From Dipteris shenzhenensis (Eukaryota; Polypodiophyta; Polypodiopsida; Gleicheniales), in the NCBI GenBank assembly GCA_047967505.1, contig CM106538.1: a DNA stretch of 64,000 nt. The stretch is one strand, 5' to 3'. A program made the translations under genes and the position numbers. This document shows positions 19,840 through 30,989 of this stretch, in pieces. Positions within the stretch are counted from its first letter, which is position 1, and every line of letters begins with the position of its first letter. The notes under the pieces were generated by a model. That model was not told the DNA's origin. It worked only from the letters and a program-made list of their open reading frames with translations, and searched no databases.

Positions 19840-21261
19840 ATGCAGCGTCCCGCCTTGCCCCATCTTAGACCTAAGCTCGCCACTTTCGTCTTCAGCCTCC
19901 AGGTGATTCTCGCCCTGCTCGTGATCCTCGTCAGTGCCACCAGCCTCTTCCGCCTCTATTCCACGGGTGTCTTCTCTCGAGCGGATGCTTTCCGTAGTAC
20001 TGGTGGGAGTGCCGCTGGGGATGAGGTGGTTTCCATGACGAGCAGAATCACAGAGTTGCAAGCGAGGGTGAAAAAGACAATCGAGCATCCGTCGGCCCCA
20101 TCCGACGAGAACTGGCAAATCCAACAGAATGTCTTGTTGTCGGACGTTCTCTTACTTCTCGACCACGTCAATACTTACTTGCTGAATTTGCAGCTCTCGC
20201 GGATGAAGGTTGTAGGCGATACTACTGCTGAGGGCGTCGTAGTAGAAGAAGGAGACGAAGCAGACGAAGAAGAAAGAGATACGTCACCTCTGGCGAATTT
20301 CTTCTTGACGGAAGAGATCCGCAAGTACCTGAGGGTGAAGGAGAGTCGCTACAAGAAGAAAACATTTCTGGGAGCCAACAGTTCCGTGGGCGCGATCGGG
20401 CATGCGTGCGTGGCCATGAAGGCAGAGCTGGAGGAGTACATGGACTACGACGTGGGAGATCTGTGCAAAGACGATTGGCCACTGGGTCAGAAGCTGATGG
20501 TGCACGGGTGCGATCCGCTGCCGCGCAGGAGGTGTATGGCGAGGGCACCGCCACTGTATCAGAAGCCGCTACCAATGAACGAATCGTTGTGGGCGATCCC
20601 GGACGATCGGAACGTGAGGTGGTCAAAGTACACCTGCAGGGATTTCGAGTGCTTGAGGAACAGCAGCAGGAGGAGGGGATTCTTCAAGTGCTCGGATTGC
20701 TTCAAGCTGGAGGAGCAGGAGGCGAAGAGATGGGTGAGCAATTCGACGATGGAGGCTGATTTCGTGATAGAGGACGTGCTGAGGCTGAAGCCAGGAGAGA
20801 TCCGAATCGGCTTAGATTTCAGCGTGGGAGTGGGAAGCTTTGCAGCTCGGATGCGGGAGCACAATGTCACCATTGTGTCTTCCACGCTCAACGTGGGAGC
20901 TCCCTTCAACGAGATGATCGCCCTGCGTGGCCTCCTTCCCCTCTACATCTCGCTTAACCAGCGCCTCCCTTTCTTCGACAACACCCTCGACCTCATCCAC
21001 ACCACCCTCTTCTTCGATGGATGGATCGACCTCCAGTTCTTGGACTTCGTCATCTTCGACTGGGATCGCGTCCTCCGCCCCGGGGGCTTGCTCTGGATCG
21101 ATCGATTCTTCTGCGAGAAGAAGGATATGGATGACTACTTGTACATGTTCTCGCAGCTCCGCTACAAAAGGCTCAAGTGGGTTGTCACGCGGAAACTGGA
21201 CAAGGATGACAAAGAGCTCTATTTCTCTGCCGTCTTGGAGAAACCAGCCCGGCCTTTCTAA
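19840..21261 (+). CDS. Putative SAM-dependent methyltransferase, single-pass membrane protein
   Basis: A complete intronless 473-codon ORF and the only convincing intact host gene here. A short basic N-terminus is followed by one hydrophobic segment (residues about 14-37), giving a predicted type II membrane anchor. Then come a coiled-coil/stem region, an acidic patch (EEGDEADEEERD), a Cys-containing central domain (CRDFECLRN, FKCSDCF) and a methyltransferase fold. SAM motif I is IGLDFSVGVGSFAARM (residues about 323-338), followed by LNVGAPFNEMIALRGL, LPLYISLNQRLPFFDNTLDLIH and FDWDRVLRPGGLLWIDRFF. This matches the plant family of putative methyltransferases typified by Arabidopsis At1g29790 and At5g40830; the substrate is unknown, and Golgi residence is inferred from topology. 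It is GC-richer than its surroundings, and a uORF precedes it. Confidence 0.93.
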   Translation: MQRPALPHLRPKLATFVFSLQVILALLVILVSATSLFRLYSTGVFSRADAFRSTGGSAAGDEVVSMTSRITELQARVKKTIEHPSAPSDENWQIQQNVLLSDVLLLLDHVNTYLLNLQLSRMKVVGDTTAEGVVVEEGDEADEEERDTSPLANFFLTEEIRKYLRVKESRYKKKTFLGANSSVGAIGHACVAMKAELEEYMDYDVGDLCKDDWPLGQKLMVHGCDPLPRRRCMARAPPLYQKPLPMNESLWAIPDDRNVRWSKYTCRDFECLRNSSRRRGFFKCSDCFKLEEQEAKRWVSNSTMEADFVIEDVLRLKPGEIRIGLDFSVGVGSFAARMREHNVTIVSSTLNVGAPFNEMIALRGLLPLYISLNQRLPFFDNTLDLIHTTLFFDGWIDLQFLDFVIFDWDRVLRPGGLLWIDRFFCEKKDMDDYLYMFSQLRYKRLKWVVTRKLDKDDKELYFSAVLEKPARPF

Positions 21262-24030
21262 GCAAGCAAGAAGAGCTACTTACAAGTTACAACCCTCTGC
21301 AGTAAGTACCAGCTGCCGTTCTGAATTTCTGTTCACTTAGCAAGCTCAATTCATCACAGTTCCACTCTATACAATGGCCAAACTACTACTTGTTCTTGAC
21401 GAAAAGGCAGTAAGTGCTCGCCCCTCAAGAACACCCTCTTATGTAGCATTTTAAACAAAAATAATCATCATCACGCCCATTCGAAACTTTACGAGTAGTT
21501 GAATCTTTTGTATACGCTCCCTTGGGGGCCACATTAGAGAAACAAAGCATGGTTATTTTCAAGGTCCCAATATAACATACTCACATGCAAGAATTTGTTG
21601 CCTACTTCCATGGGTCAAGTAAAGATTTTTAATAGTAATTGTGATGCATAGAGTGATCCATCAATCTCTACAAATGTCCTTCCTTGAAGACATTTTCTTT
21701 GCCATCACACGAATTGTAGCCCTCATGACTTTTATATTGTCTCCTTTTATACATCCCCCATATAAGGCCAATTGCATTTCCAAGACTCATGACATGTCAA
21801 CATCTCTAATACATATGTGAGAAAATTGTGTTGAAATCGAATAATAGAGCATCAAAAGTGGAACTATGCTAAACATAAAGAATATCATGGAATTGTAGCA
21901 AAATCTAGATGCTTCCCACACTATGCTAGAATTATAATTAGAAATAGTGTGCAACAAAACACAAAACTAGGTTCAAAACAGGGCAGAAGTAACATGACAT
22001 AGACTGAAGATGTTGATGATGAACTACTGATCCTCAAACTAGCTGAGTTAGAAAATAGCCATAGTTTCTAGAAACTATGCTAGTAGAAAACAAAATCCAA
22101 GGCTTGGAGGTAGAACTGTGATTACATTGAGCGACTATTGTAGACAACAAACAACAAGCATCATTGATGAAGCTAGTCGAGATACAGTTTCTTGAACTAG
22201 ATTTATCCTGAGAACTACACTAGAACTTGAGATAGATTTGCCAAAGTTTGAAATAGCACCAAACAAAATTATTTGTGCTTCAATCCACACAAAGGCAAAA
22301 ATGCATTGCAAGAATGAGTTGAAGATCTTGAAAAGGCATTGGATTTTGCAAAATTATGTTGTGTAGATAGAAGCTAGTTTGCAGTCTCTCTTTCAAACAA
22401 TGAATGGTCATGAGAAATTCACTGTAGCTATGACTAGAAGGATCCTCAGCACTATGGCTAGACAACAAAGCACTATACAAGTACCAGTAACAAAGCATGC
22501 ATGATGTAGTTAGTGACAACACAACATCCAATGGCAACTAACAATGGTATCTCATGGCATCATGTGGCATATGATTTTATGCAGTGGCTCTTGTGTGCAA
22601 TGAGACAAGAACTCATGATGGTTCACTACCAATATCAGATTAGGGTTGCCAAGCCATTTTGACAAAAAAATATGTATTGATGGGGGGGGATTGATATCTA
22701 TTGATGGTAACACAATGGAGAAGAATTTCTCAACAAGACAAGGCTTTAAAATTGCAAAGCATATGAGTAAAGTTTATAATATATGGTAAATTTTACATGT
22801 TCAAGCCCCAGTCCTTCCAAGCTCTTATAGTAGCTCATGATTAATGACATCGATATACATATAAAGAGTTTCGAAGTTATATTAACAACTTTATTAGTTA
22901 ATGAAGTGGAACTAACATATCTCTTATGCATATTGTGATACATGCAAGACTTTAAGAACAAATGCTTCTCATGCTCTAATTTTCCACAACCTTGATCAAT
23001 TGCCCCTCTTTGCAACCTTAGTCATAGAATTTATTTAGAGAAGTTCTCTTCAAATACCGTGGCTACTTTGTGATGATTGTCCCCTTGATTCACATCTCTC
23101 AAGTAATTGGAATCAAATTATTACATGTCATCGATAATATAAGGCAAAGCTCCATGCTTTTAAAATTCTCTTACAATGATTCTTTCTTTTGGTTTAATAA
23201 GCCTTTACTTTCTAATTATTCCCAAACTAAGCGCAAGTCTTCCAACAAGGAAATCCAAAGGCTAAATTAAGGACGATAACTTAAAACAAATAATAAAGAC
23301 ATGTAGTCATGTATCCATTTAAATATATGTTTATATATACAAAAGGACTCACAAGCTATCTTTCTTCTTGGCTAGTTCGAGTACATCAAGAATAGGGGTC
23401 TTTGAATCCCCTAGTGGATTCCTAGATAACATCTAGCCACAACAACACTAATATCCTCCTCTTTTACTACCAAAGACATAACCTTGCTGTCAATGCCCTG
23501 CCATGAATGTTCGATCCAAAGGCATTGATAACAGCCAGGCGATGTACCAAAATGACTTTGTCGGCATTTCGAGTCATGTTGGAGTATCCGATAGCGTGCG
23601 ACAATGCTTTGCACTTCAGCAGCTCCGAAGGACCTCGAGGAGAAATTTTGCTATAAAAGACCAGGATATGCTCTGTGACTTTGCCAAGGTAATGGTATCA
23701 AGATGAAACCTGAGAGCAACACAATGTCTTGGATATAAATAAGAGTCCTTGTCCTAAAGTGTAGAATCCCCCAAATTAGTAGGGTTCCTCCTTAATTTGA
23801 GCAGTAGTAGAGGTAGGGGGAGTGGGGACTGGGGCAAAAGTAGAGGGAGCATTAGCTAGGGAAGGGATAGCTGAAGAGAGGTTCCCACTCTTCCTTTTGT
23901 TGGAAAAAGAATCCATCTCTGTTTATATCCATTGGTCATGAGTATCATTATAGTTTAAGATGGCTTCATCAAGGCTCTCTTGTTCATCTCCCACCAAGAA
24001 GAGAAGAGTTCATCATCATTTAGTATAAAC
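21262..24030. other. Stretch without recognisable gene
   Basis: AT-rich, with only short unconvincing frames on both strands. From about 23760 on, the minus strand may hold the 3' part of the LINE fragment described next, but no domain is visible there. Confidence 0.35.
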
Positions 24031-24039
24031 CTAATTAAC

Positions 24040-24580
24040 CTAAAAGTTGTTTCTAGTAGTCCAAATAAACCATAGTGCCTAAGCTTTAATCTATGCCTAG
24101 TTCACCCATTTCACTTTAAGGGCATCCCCAAAGAGGATTTCTTTTTGAGCTTTTGTATCTACATGAATTTCCAGACTCTTCTAGCATGAGGGAAAACTAG
24201 AAATAGATGAAAAATGCCTTCTTTGCATCCTAAGCACCTCTTGCAATTTCTAACTCCTTTACCAATGATCAAACCCTAGACATTTTTCCATACAACCATA
24301 TGGAGAATGAGCCAAAGAAGAGTGGATGCCCTTTTAGGAATGGATTTACTCCTTATTTTGCAAAACCTAGATTTTCATTAGTAACTACTATCTTGTAGCT
24401 TCCACCTAGTGTTAAGGACTCTAAAAACTTATTCAATGATAGAAACAACAGTAGGGATGGGGAAAAAATGAGAGTTGCCAATCCATCTAAATTCCATCTT
24501 GTAAACCAAGGATGCACTCCCTTTCCACTGTTTTTCTCCCTTTCAAAGATCAATCCTACCCATGACTTGTAAAACTCCCT
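24040..24580 (-). pseudogene. L1-type LINE ORF2 3' fragment (zf-RVT domain)
   Basis: The minus strand reads RWIGNSHFFPIPT, VFRVLNTRWKL, STLLWLILHMVVWKN, LIIGKGVRNCKRCLGCKEG and IFHLF..FPHARRVWKF. This is the reverse-transcriptase zinc-binding (zf-RVT) module found near the end of ORF2 in plant L1 LINEs (CxxC...H...). It aligns residue by residue with the copy at 48501-49985 (SWVGCSSLLPIPT, LFRTLNTRWKL, LAWLILHKSIWSN, LSIGKGDGKCMRC, IFHLFVACPNARRVWKY), so both belong to one LINE family. Stops and frame changes are frequent, and the final Cys of the knuckle is replaced (FPH versus CPN). Confidence 0.8.
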
Positions 24581-24989
24581 CTTGATCTTTGGCCATATTT
24601 TCCACCTCGTTAATTTTGTTCCTATCTTTGGAGACCTTTTTTATTAAGTATCCTATCTTTGGAGACCTTTTTTATTAAGTATCCTAGCTTTCTCAAATTC
24701 ATTGTCCTTGAGGGGTTTCCTTTAAAGATTATTGGAATGCTCCCTTTCTTGAGAACATAATTTGTCTTTTCATGTCCTCAAAGGACTTCCATAGAGACTG
24801 TTAAAATGACACCCTCTTCCTTTGGATTTTTGCAGAAGGCCCATCTCACTTTTGAGACTCTTGTGTCTCCTACCCAAAGAAAGGATTTACAAGTTTAGCA
24901 CAAAATCATCTACATATGGCAAAATTAATTGCTAGCAATGGAACCTCTCCATACAATATGCCCATGAATTATGAAAATTCATTAATGTA

Positions 24990-26740
24990 GAGTCCAAATG
25001 TGGAGGGCCAGACAATAGTACCCTTTATTAAAATCGATGGTTAGTAACTAGCTCCCCAAACCTATCTTATGTGTAGTATAGAACCTACGTCTATGACCTT
25101 GTGATTTAAATTGATAGCTACCCATAAAGCATCATTCTAATCAATGTCTAATTCCTAGAGTTGTGAGACAAGTCAGGTCTTTACCATCACAATAGAGCCA
25201 TTATAGTTGGTAATGGTTGCAAGCTCTTACTGTCATGCCTACATAAGGATTCCACGGGGCCATTTTGCACTTGGGCATTACAACTGGCTACATGGGGCAC
25301 TTGCCATGAGAAGTGTGTGGCCCAGCAACAAAGAGGCAAGATTGGCATGGTCATTTGAGCTTGAAATGTCCTAGGATAGGGCTGTACATGCTGCCTAGGG
25401 GTCAAGGATATATAGGGCCAAGTAAGCCATCCAAGTGAAAGATGAGTAGACAAGGCTAGCCCTCTTGTGGGGTTGGTAAGTCAGAATTGGGCATGAAGGG
25501 CCCCTAGTTAGCATACCTATTTCTAAGCTTAGTTGGCATGTTGAAGGGGAGGGGAAATACACGCCATCCTCTTCTTAAAAAGGGATCCTTATTCCCTATA
25601 ATCTCCATTGATAACAAGCCACATATATCCAAAGGGCATGTGGCTAGGAGGACGGAGCTATGGGGCATAGATGAGCACATTTGCTTATATGATAGCATTC
25701 TCTTGGATTATTAGGTTAGCCCTCTAGTTGCCTATGTGTTGAGTTAAAAGGTCCCTAGTAACACCCTTGGGTTTTCCCTTGACCATATATTGTGGTGCAT
25801 GCTAATAAATGTTTCTTGCTATCTATGGTTGATGTGTTCCTACGGCACCACCACCACCAAATAGCACACTCTTTCCTTGTGTCTGAGTTATTTCTTAATA
25901 TCCAAGAGGATCCCATCTGGACCATCACACTGTACTTCAATGTTTTCTTAGTTTTTCATCGACTTGCCATTTAATGAAGCATCCTTAAGGCATTAGTTGA
26001 TGCACACTGGAAGGAACGAGCAGAGATGAGGAAATAAGCAAAAAACGAGCTAGAGGATGCAATCTGAAAAAGCTCAAGAGAGACATAGTGTAGAGAATTA
26101 ACTTCTTTTGTTCCAATGTACACCATTTTATCCATGCTCTCTTGGCTAGGCTAGAGCACTTGGATTAGGCCCAATGGTTCATATAGACTTGCACCACAGC
26201 AACATCTTGCTTGATTTTATTTCAAATGGTGCATGTTGAGTTGGGACCATTGATTGGAGAATGGTAAAATATATTTCAAAGAACTTTACAAAGGCTTTCA
26301 AAAAAATCAAGCGATGTTAGGATGAGTGTAATGAGCATTGGGCATGGAAGATTCTCAAGGGAAACAAGACCATGCTTGAAAACATTGTCTTGCACAATAG
26401 TTATAGGGTTTTGTAGTACAAGTGAGTCAAAGTACACAATCTAACGAGTTTTCCCTTGGCAAGATATCACCAAAATAGTAACATTTTTCTTTTATGTCTA
26501 TAAACATTTCAATTTGGGTATTTGCATGCTTGACCATGCACACTTGTCCATTTTGATATACGTTGGTCATAGATGATGACAAAAACCCCATCGAAGAGGC
26601 CTGCACTTGAAGATGCCATGCAAAAAAGGTTGGAATAATAGAGGAAGGAGCTTAGAAGACTACACTAAGTACCTAGTCTCTAGAATTGATGATTACAAAG
26701 GTATTTATAAATATTCACAATAAGTTCAAATATCACTAGA
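24990..26740. other. Stretch without recognisable gene
   Basis: Short frames only, no motif that I recognise, moderately AT-rich. Confidence 0.35.
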
Positions 26741-26744
26741 TTGG

Positions 26745-27100
26745 AATAAATACTACCTTTAGGATGTAGTTGGGGCATTGTGAATTTTCAATTATGCCTT
26801 TTGGACTAACTAATGCTTTAGCTACCCTTGATTGAATGATGAACCAAATTATTAAATAAACAACAAGAATATAACCTAGAATAGAGAAACACCACAAACA
26901 CGTAGAATTAGTCTTGAAGGAAAACCAACTATGTCTTGAGTAATTTCTTGTAAGGTCAAATTGAATATTTGGGCCATATGTATTTGTTGATAGGATCCAT
27001 GTAGATATAAAGAAAATAAAATGTATGGTTACATGGACAAGTACTTTAGAGATGTATGAGTTGAGATCATGTTAGGGTTATATAGCAAGAAGATTTTCAA
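26745..27100 (+). pseudogene. Ty3/gypsy RT fragment
   Basis: The frame around 26775-26960 reads WGHCEFSIMPFGLTNALATFD, then MMNQIIK. The YxDD segment is missing (codons jump from MMNQIIK to EKHHKHVELVLKENQLC), followed by traces of IFGPYVFVDRIHVDIKKIKCMVTW (normally YLGH.IS..GI..DP.K...I..WP). This is the RT palm/thumb of a gypsy element with stops at many codons and loss of the catalytic YxDD. Confidence 0.75.
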
Positions 27101-27385
27101 GAACTTTATACCTATTTCTCATCCATTAACATAAGTTTCATAGAAAACAAAAATACATTTGTTGGAATCTTTGACAATACAAACGTTTTGAATCTTTAAA
27201 ATAATATCTTGTGTTATGGATACCAGATTTTATCAAATGATTTCTCATTGTTGAAAGTAAAGCTAGTTGGATTAGACCAACCGTTTTGTAGGAAAAACAT
27301 CCCATAGCATATGAAAGCCAAAAGTTGACACTAGTAGAGTGCAAATATGGTACATATGGATCAATAGAGAAATACCAAGAATACA

Positions 27386-27590
27386 GAAACACCACAAACA
27401 CCTAGAATTAGTCTTGAAGGAAAACCAACTATGTCTTGAGTAGTTTCTTGTAAGGGCAAACTTTTACATGGTATTAGAGCCTTCCCATGGTGCCTATACT
27501 CTTGTTGAATGATGAAGTTCATCTCCTCTCCACTTTCGCATGGTATTAGAGCCTTCCCATGGGACCTATACTCTTGTTGGATGATGAAGT
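27386..27590 (+). repeat. Duplicated RT snippet joined to PBS-like tandem repeat
   Basis: 27386-27455 repeats 26886-26955 (GAAACACCACAAACAC... to ...TTTCTTGTAAGG) at 500-bp distance with few differences. It is followed by two tandem units, about 70 bp apart, each containing TGGTATTAGAGCC, one mismatch from TGGTATCAGAGC, the tRNA-Met primer-site motif of plant LTR retrotransposons. The arrangement looks like a scrambled retrotransposon piece. Confidence 0.6.
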
Positions 27591-27599
27591 TTATTGTGG

Positions 27600-28689
27600 A
27601 AGATGTTGAGTTTTTATATGTGTTGAGCTTCAATGAGGCATTGTATTCACCCTCCATCTCCATCTTTCTTGTGGAGTACTCTAATCCACTCATGCATTCA
27701 TGGCCTTGTATCTTGGGATGTGGATGGAGATGATCTATGTTGAGATACTCCACAACACATGCTTCATGTTTTCTTGAGCATGCAGGACCCCATGCTTGCA
27801 TTTTTCATCGCCAAGTTGTAGAGGGAGTTGTAAAAGCACTTTTGATTTAAGAAGCTCTTGATTTTGATTTATCAAGAAGTTATGTATTTTCAAGTCCTTA
27901 TGCTTAACATGCTGAGCCTTGTACCAAGTTTGGTAAATGAGGAAGAAGAAGTAGAGTCTTTGTGACTCAACATCTATGAGAAAGGCTATAAGAAAAAGAA
28001 ACAAAGATGTTCTATGAGAAAAACTAGAGATATGGTTGTGCCTTCAAAAAGAGTGCGAGATAAAGGATGACCCTCTTAGCATAGACAAATTTTTTACCAA
28101 TCCAATGAAATTCATGGCAATGCTAGTTCAATTTGTAGTTTGAGGTCTTGCCAAATCTTGTTGGTCCTAAGTATGTCAATTTTCCCATGCACTTGAATAG
28201 AGGCTTCAACTCAATGAAGATAGCAATTTGCAATCCAACCTTGAGGAGTAACTTTCCTACCCTCCATAATTCTCAAGAAATACTTGATAGATTCAGAATA
28301 GAGAACTACCTTCCAAGCACCTAGTGCAATGGTTCCATGTTTGGAAAGAAACACGATGTTTTCTAGCATTTTTTAAAATCAAGATTGTGGACTTGGGATA
28401 TAGTCATCGTTTCTAAATAAAAGTTGTCATCATGCAGATAGTTTCTCTATCACCATGAAATAAACATTGTGGTCCTTTTTCCACTTTGTAGAGGAGAATA
28501 ATCACGTTCTCCATCATCCCCACATGAAAATGTGCATGCCTAAGGATTCCACCTCAATAAACTAGACCTTGCCTCAAGCCTTCTTGCTAAAATCAGATCC
28601 CAGTGCTCACATTCTAAATGCAATGTACCATGTCCCTAATTTTAATAGATGCATAATGTCATCCATCATCCTACAGAGCAAATATAGTC
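27600..28689. other. Stretch without recognisable gene
   Basis: No domain recognised on either strand; probably retrotransposon-derived by its position between gypsy fragments and the next repeat. Confidence 0.3.
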
Positions 28690-30648
28690 ACACACACACA
28701 CACACACACACACTTCCCTTATTTTGTTAAGAAACCCCCCCAATTTTTTCTTGTACCTCCTTTGAAAATTCCCATCATGTCCCTATCATAGTTGTTGTGA
28801 TAAACAACCAAAAAAAGATCCCCCCATACTTTCCTTTAGAAATATTTTATGTATCTTAAAAAAAAAACCCCCCTTTTTTCTTTTTACTCCCTTTAAAAAT
28901 ATATTTCCTATTTAAACTTTTTTCAAATTTTCCTATATTTTCATTTAATTAGTTATCTTGTCCTAATTTATCTTTCCTTTACCCCCCCCCTTTTTTTTAA
29001 TTTTCTAATTATTTTAAAAGAAAAAACCAAACACCCCTCCCACCACATTTTAAAATCCTCTATCTTTTCTCCAAATGGCACTTAGATTAAGGCTTTCCCT
29101 AGAGCCACCTAAACTACCCACCTCTCTAGAATATTTATTAAACCCCCCCTCACCCCCCCTCACCTGCTACATTTTTTCCCACTTGGCATGCACATTAATG
29201 CTTTCCCTAAAGCTGCCTACTTGCCTGCCTCGCTAAAACAGTGATTTCACCTAAAGCCTACCTACATGCCCGACTACCCGACTACTTAGCCTTTACTAAC
29301 TAAGCCTTTACTTAGTCTCTACCTGTTGTGCTACACTCTTGCGATTCTACTCCTACTCTCCGTAAATACTAAGCCTATAACTCTCTGCATATTGCACTGC
29401 ACTGCGTTGCCCACTGCTCTATGCTCTATACTTCCGGAACCGTGCTCCCAACTCCTTGCTCCTGTGCTACCTTGCCTCTCGGATCATTTTGCCTCCCTCC
29501 CATACTTCATATTAGGTGACCTCTCCCTTCATTACTCGTGGATTGTACTGCTGCTCACGCGACTGTGCCAAGAATACTATTCACCTCGACGTCCAGACTA
29601 CATGGATGCTCAAGTTTTTTCAAAGAGTTTAAAAAACCTCCTTTCTTTTCTATTTTTATTGACATACGTGTCACCCCCATATCCCCTCTCCTCTTCCACC
29701 CTCTACATACACACCCTCCCTTGTCCCCCCCCCCCCCCCCTTATCCCTTTTCTTTATTTCTTGTTTGCTAAAATTCCCCCTTCTCTATCTACCTCGTTCT
29801 TTTAAAAGGGAAAACCCCCCCTTTTTTTTCGTAGTTAAAACTGTTTTTAACCCCCTTTTTTTCTTTTCTTTTCTTTTTCTTTTTTCTTTTAAATTAATAA
29901 CTATTTCTTAATTAGTTACTTAAATGCTTCCTACTTTAAAATATTTTAAAGCATGTACCCTAACTATGGGTTTAATTTCTAAGAATATCATGGTTAGGCC
30001 TTGTTCCTACCACTTTTTCTATAGTAAAAGAATTTTTTAACGTGGCGACCTTGGAATAGACCCCCATGGATTATTTGAATACAATATCAATGATTATCAT
30101 GGTTTCATGGACTATAGCTGAGTTTATGTCACCTAATTACTTGCTTGGTAGTTTCCTCTTCTCAATTTAATCTTTTCTAGGTCATTTTAGGTGCCTAGAT
30201 AGGGTCTTTTTTATAGGTACCATATGAAAATTTAATATGCCTAATATCTTAACAATATTACCAACTTTTACTTACCAAGTCAATCATTTCTTTGCTCAAC
30301 CTATTCTTTTGTTCCTATATGAGATATATGTTCTTCCTACTGGCAAAATAATTTTTAATTAAAGCATTAAAAAAAAAAAGTTCTAGTCATAAGGGTGTGA
30401 TGCCCCCCTTTTTACTCCTTTTAAAGATGAGAAGCTAATTATCTCTTGTAAGGAACAGGATCCCCCTTCTTGTACTTTCTAATGTGTTGATACTACATCT
30501 TTTTTTCATTTCGGAATCCTGGTAGGTGTCTTGCTCTTTGGTATAAGCGATAACAGGCTGGGGTTTACAGGCATTACCTGTCTTCCCTCACGAAACTATG
30601 ATGTTCTAACACATTGTTTTGTTTGGATGGTGGCAAGTAAGTGGACCC
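28690..30648 (+). repeat. Module R1: left ~1.94-kb direct repeat with (CA)n head
   Basis: It starts with (CA)12 (28690-28714), then CTTCCCTTATTTTGTTAAG and a T/C-rich body with C runs, and ends in ...TTTGGATGGTGGCAAGTAAGTGGACCC at 30648. The whole module recurs at 34325-36351 in the same order and orientation with scattered differences and small indels. It has no TG...CA ends, primer site or polypurine tract like a standard LTR. Frames such as 29326-29805 are not convincing genes. Diverged copies on the minus strand occupy 46319-47692 and 47886-51927. Confidence 0.85.
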
Positions 30649-30989
30649 CAACCTCAGAGTGGAGATTACTGGATGGATTCAACACTTTGTACTTACCAAT
30701 ATTCATACATCAAATAATTTTTGAAAATAAAGTCTTTTCCACCTTTTTTTGAGCATCGTGTGCCGTGTTGTTTAGAGGTTTCTTTTTTTTTAACACACAC
30801 ACACCCAAACCTTGTTAACCTTTGGCCGGGTTAACCATGGATCATGTTGGTAATCCTTGGTTGGACTACCACATTTTCCATGTCACGTGCCATGTTGCTC
30901 ATTAAAACATTTATCGAGTTAGGTAAGAACAACTATTTTTTGCATAACTCAGAACTTTTTTACATGTGTAACAGGATTGCTGGAATGAT

